Of a stretch of 64,000 nucleotides of DNA, positions 60,949-64,000 are shown piece after piece (the stretch's first letter is position 1; each line of letters begins with the position of its first letter). The translations under genes and the position numbers were made by a program. Origin of the DNA: Psoroptes ovis (Eukaryota > Arthropoda > Arachnida > Sarcoptiformes > Psoroptidae); contig PQWQ01000003.1 in assembly GCA_002943765.1 (NCBI GenBank), positions 2,046,001-2,110,000 on the forward strand, read 5' to 3'. The notes under the pieces are model-generated. The model was not told the origin of the DNA. It saw only the letters and a program-made list of their open reading frames with translations, and did not search any database.

Positions 60949-62407
60949 ATCCATTCTTCGATGATTGAAATCAGGCAATTTTTGTGTTTTAAAATCCAAA
61001 CATTCATTCATTCATCCATGTTTTATTTCTTTTCGAATGTCAATGTTTGCACAATGATTACTTCGGGACGATGAATCATTCACTTTTCTGTTGAATAAAC
61101 CATGAAAAAAATTATGAAATGACTAAAATAATGATTCATTAAGGAATTAATGAATTAACATGATTTGATTATATAATATAATGACAATCCTTTCAATTAT
61201 AATTCCAGAGTAATTTCAGGGTTTTTTGATATTTTTAAAAAATTTTCAAAAAAGCATCATTCAAACTTTGATTGTTGAACGATGGCGTTTGTGTTGATCT
61301 TATCGTTCTTAGTTGTAGGTGTTTCTGTTTCTCTGATGTCGAATACGTGTTCTTATCAGTTTACTGATAATTTATTATGATAACGGCACCATTGTCATCA
61401 TATATTATTAAACATACCTTTACATTAGAAAAACAATTGATTTTATGGTATAAACAAAATCTCATTGTTTTTATTTTGGCTTCATTTTAATTTTGCTAAA
61501 TCACCGTCAATGTTTACTCGATCATACCTCGCAAGACACCGTCTAAATCCGCCCAAAATTGGAATTGACCATTGAATTTTATCTTCGGACCATTTTTGCT
61601 GGCCAAAAATCGAAATCAAATCTTTTCCATGTCATTTTTGATTTTTGAAAAAACTACGAAAAATAAACAAATTCAAAAGTAGTGGTTTTTAATGTTGAAA
61701 ATCGTTGTTGTTGTTGTTGCTGCTGCTGTTTTTTGAATACACCGACGACAGCAACAACAACAATTCAGCAAAAACAACTTAAAGTCAAGTGAATGAATGA
61801 ATAAATACCTGTTTGAATATGTCTCTTTGTATAAATGAAAAAATCTCTCCATCTCTTCACCACCACCACCAAGATTGAGCACATAATTTTATCAATTCAT
61901 CAATAAGAGTGGATAGTAACAATATATCGAAGCCAAACACTATCAAAACAAAAAAACATCAAAACCATTTTTCAGTGTTATTTCTATTGATAATTTTGAT
62001 GATTTGATTCAATTTTTTTTCTGGTTTTTTGTTTATATGTGTTGTCCTACATTTTTTTTGTGTTTCTGACTGGTTGTTGTATCGACATCAATATCAGCAT
62101 CGATTTATTTACAATACATATTTATGTAGCGTTTTATAGGTGATCAATAAGTAAAGAATAAGGAAAAGAAGAAAATAATTAAACAAAATCAGTCCCGCTA
62201 TTGGCTTTTGATGAAGCCACCTGTTGAATATTCGATCAAAATTCATTAAATTTTGATTTCAAATTTTTCGATATTTATTTTGATTTTAATTAATTTTTTT
62301 GCCAATCAAAACGATTCAATAAATTTACGATATTGAATTATCAATTCGATTATTATCATCATTGATCAATTATACGAAAATCAATTAATCAATAATCAAT
62401 TATTAAA

Positions 62408-63435
62408 ATGTCATTTATTGATGATAAAATAATGGCAAAGTATGTATTTTTGATTAATGATTAATCGATTTATTCATATTTTTGTTTTTTCATTTCAAAA
62501 CAGTTCTAATTATAATTTCAGTCATCAAAATGAAGAACATTTTGAATTTACACCAAACTTATATAATAATAATAATGATAATAATTGTAGTGATGCTACG
62601 AGTTTAGATGATTTTAATGATTCAATCGATGCTAGTAATCATAATAATAATAATTTTATTAATGGTTATTCATCAAACAATATGCAAACATTAATCAATG
62701 GTGATGATGATTATACAGTATTGAACAATATTAATGATCAATCAACATCATCAATAAAATTAATGTCAAGAAATTCATTATTAAATTCAAGTATACGAAA
62801 GTAAGTCAACAAGTTACATGATTCTTATAGATATAATCATTCTTCTCTCACTCTTTTAATCTTGAATTTCATAGATCAACACCAATTAAAAATAGAAATT
62901 CCATCAAGTAAGTTGAATAATGTTTTCCGTATTTTTACTAATAATAATGATTTCCGTTCATTTACACCTGTGATGATGATTTAACAAAAATTAAATTTTT
63001 ATTCGATTTAATTTATTTACAATTTATTTTTCAATAATTAAAGCAACAGCAATTTATTGAATGGTAGCAATTATATGAATGGTATGAATTATATTTCATA
63101 TAATTACAATGATTATAATAATACTAATAATATGAATTACTATCTCTCTGATATATAGATTTCGATTTTGATTCCGATTATCAATATAATCATAATCATA
63201 ATGATAATTCAATGGAAGAATATATTTTACATTTGACTGAAAAGGTTGGTCTCATTCAATAAACAATTCAAAATTCACTCGTATTAATTTTTAATATGAT
63301 TTAATTTCAATGATACCCGTTCAATGATTAGATTAAAAAATTACATGATCAAGTACAATTTCTTCGTGAAGGACAACAAAAAAATGAAGAAAAATATTCA
63401 ACAATGTATAAAGAAAATTCATCATTACACAATAA
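62408..63435 (+). CDS. 5' part of an Asn-rich coiled-coil protein (continues beyond window)
   Basis: Six exons: 62408-62439, 62504-62800, 62875-62907, 63044-63081, 63159-63244, 63332-63435, with a GTAAGT donor after 63435; phases join for 196 codons. The N-terminal part is Asn/Asp/Ser-rich (FEFTPNLY, DATSLDDFNDSIDAS) and includes RNSLLNSSIRKSTPIKNRN, a Ser/Arg patch. The last two exons begin a coiled coil (MEEYILHLTEKIKKLHDQV, then EEKYSTMYKENSSLHNK). The pattern recalls the coiled coil of Rab11-FIP3/4 (nuclear fallout) proteins, but the evidence is weak and the rest is outside the window. No exon could be assigned between 63436 and 64000. Confidence 0.55.
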
Positions 63436-64000
63436 GTAAGTCCTTTCAAGCATCTTTGAGAAACAGAAAAAATTATACCTTTTCAAAGCTTTGAAATATT
63501 TTAACCCTTTATGTAAATGTAAACATCTTCAATGAGACAACGACAACAACATCTATTTGTAATAATGAATTATTATTTCTGTCGAAATTATTTTGAAATT
63601 TCAGAAATTATCCGAAATAATTCAAAAATAATAATTTGTTGATTTTTTCTACGCTGATTTTTTGCAATCAAACATTTTTCCACGCTATACATTATGGTGC
63701 AATGTTTCAAACATGTATCATTGATCGCATGCATGTGTGTGTTTGCGAAAAAAAAATGAAAAATCAAAAGTTTATTGTTTACATAAAAATTTATGATAAT
63801 TCGGCATACAACAAATCGGGGAAAAAATTGTCATTTTGTCAATAATAATAGTGATTTCGTTTTTCAAAATATCTCAAAATTTGAAAATGAAAAAAATTTA
63901 AGTCTTGAATGAGTTAGAGATTAAAGAGTAAATCTTATCTTATTGACAAATAGACCTTTAGAAGAGGAAACTGATCAATTGTATCACTCTCTGTGTCTAT
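63436..64000 (+). other. intron (probable) to window end
   Basis: Follows a consensus donor of the Asn-rich gene. It holds an imperfect inverted repeat at about 63566-63634 (AATTATTATTT arms) and no recognisable exon. Confidence 0.4.

Larger units (their letters stand above)
58589..62407. other. 3.8-kb divergent gene-poor region
   Basis: Between UBE4B (-) and the Asn-rich gene (+). It holds an A24 run (59368-59391) followed by about six CAG/AGC units (59419-59438), GT repeats near 58952-58974, two GTCTTAAGAC palindromes (60917-60926 and 60939-60948) and CA-rich stretches. Short open frames are cysteine- or phenylalanine-rich translations of repeats. No gene supported. Confidence 0.55.

Noticed and set aside
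63566..63634. Imperfect inverted repeat as a MITE
   Set aside because: The arms are only AT words with several mismatches and no terminal motif; expected by chance in this composition.
1..64000. tRNA genes, rRNA, CRISPR arrays
   Set aside because: I saw no cloverleaf-type A/B box pairs, no rRNA-like sequence and no regularly spaced repeats; a tRNA could still be missed without a covariance search.

Overview
The window is eukaryotic nuclear DNA, very AT-rich, with many simple repeats and mostly short introns (about 40-120 bp). The exon models below were built by hand: every intron is GT-AG, and for all full-length models the exon lengths add up to an open frame. Gene content points to an arthropod: a Spaetzle-family ligand, an NR2E nuclear receptor, muscle myosin rod, and a gypsy-type element with env. 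The AT richness and compact gene style fit an acariform (astigmatan) mite; that placement is an inference, not proven here.

Left part (1-12 kb): the 3' end of a Homer scaffold gene (+), a Spaetzle-like gene (-, 9 exons, 689 aa), then a rearranged gypsy/errantivirus-type element at about 8.03-11.4 kb. The element has an inverted gag fragment, no reverse transcriptase, and one intact 900-codon integrase-Env ORF. A polypurine tract lies directly before a second copy of the first 59 bp of the LTR. Middle-left (12.5-32 kb): a claudin-like four-TM gene (-) with one 8.4-kb intron, a long gene-poor stretch, HACD3 (-), an unrecognised coiled-coil gene (-), and a decayed gag relic. Two mariner-type miniature elements (about 78 bp) lie at 21.4 kb and 36.06 kb.

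Middle-right (32.8-48.2 kb): a stand-alone headless myosin rod gene (-); NR2C2AP and a METTL25-family gene (+), whose stop and start codons overlap as ATGA; an NR2E-type nuclear receptor (+); an RPRD-type RNA polymerase II CTD-interacting protein (-); and spermidine synthase (+). Right (48.5-64 kb): GAPDH (-), the spliceosomal protein IK/RED (-) head-to-head with PINK1 (+) over 203 bp, the U-box ubiquitin ligase UBE4B (-) converging on PINK1, a 3.8-kb gene-poor stretch, and the 5' end of an unrecognised Asn-rich gene (+) that runs off the window.

Most genes are unrelated housekeeping, muscle, signalling or RNA-processing loci; no pathway cluster is evident. The points most worth follow-up are the headless myosin rod gene, the NR2C2AP/METTL25 overlap, the rearranged env-bearing element, and the Spaetzle-type ligand with a long Gln/Asn insertion inside its cystine knot.
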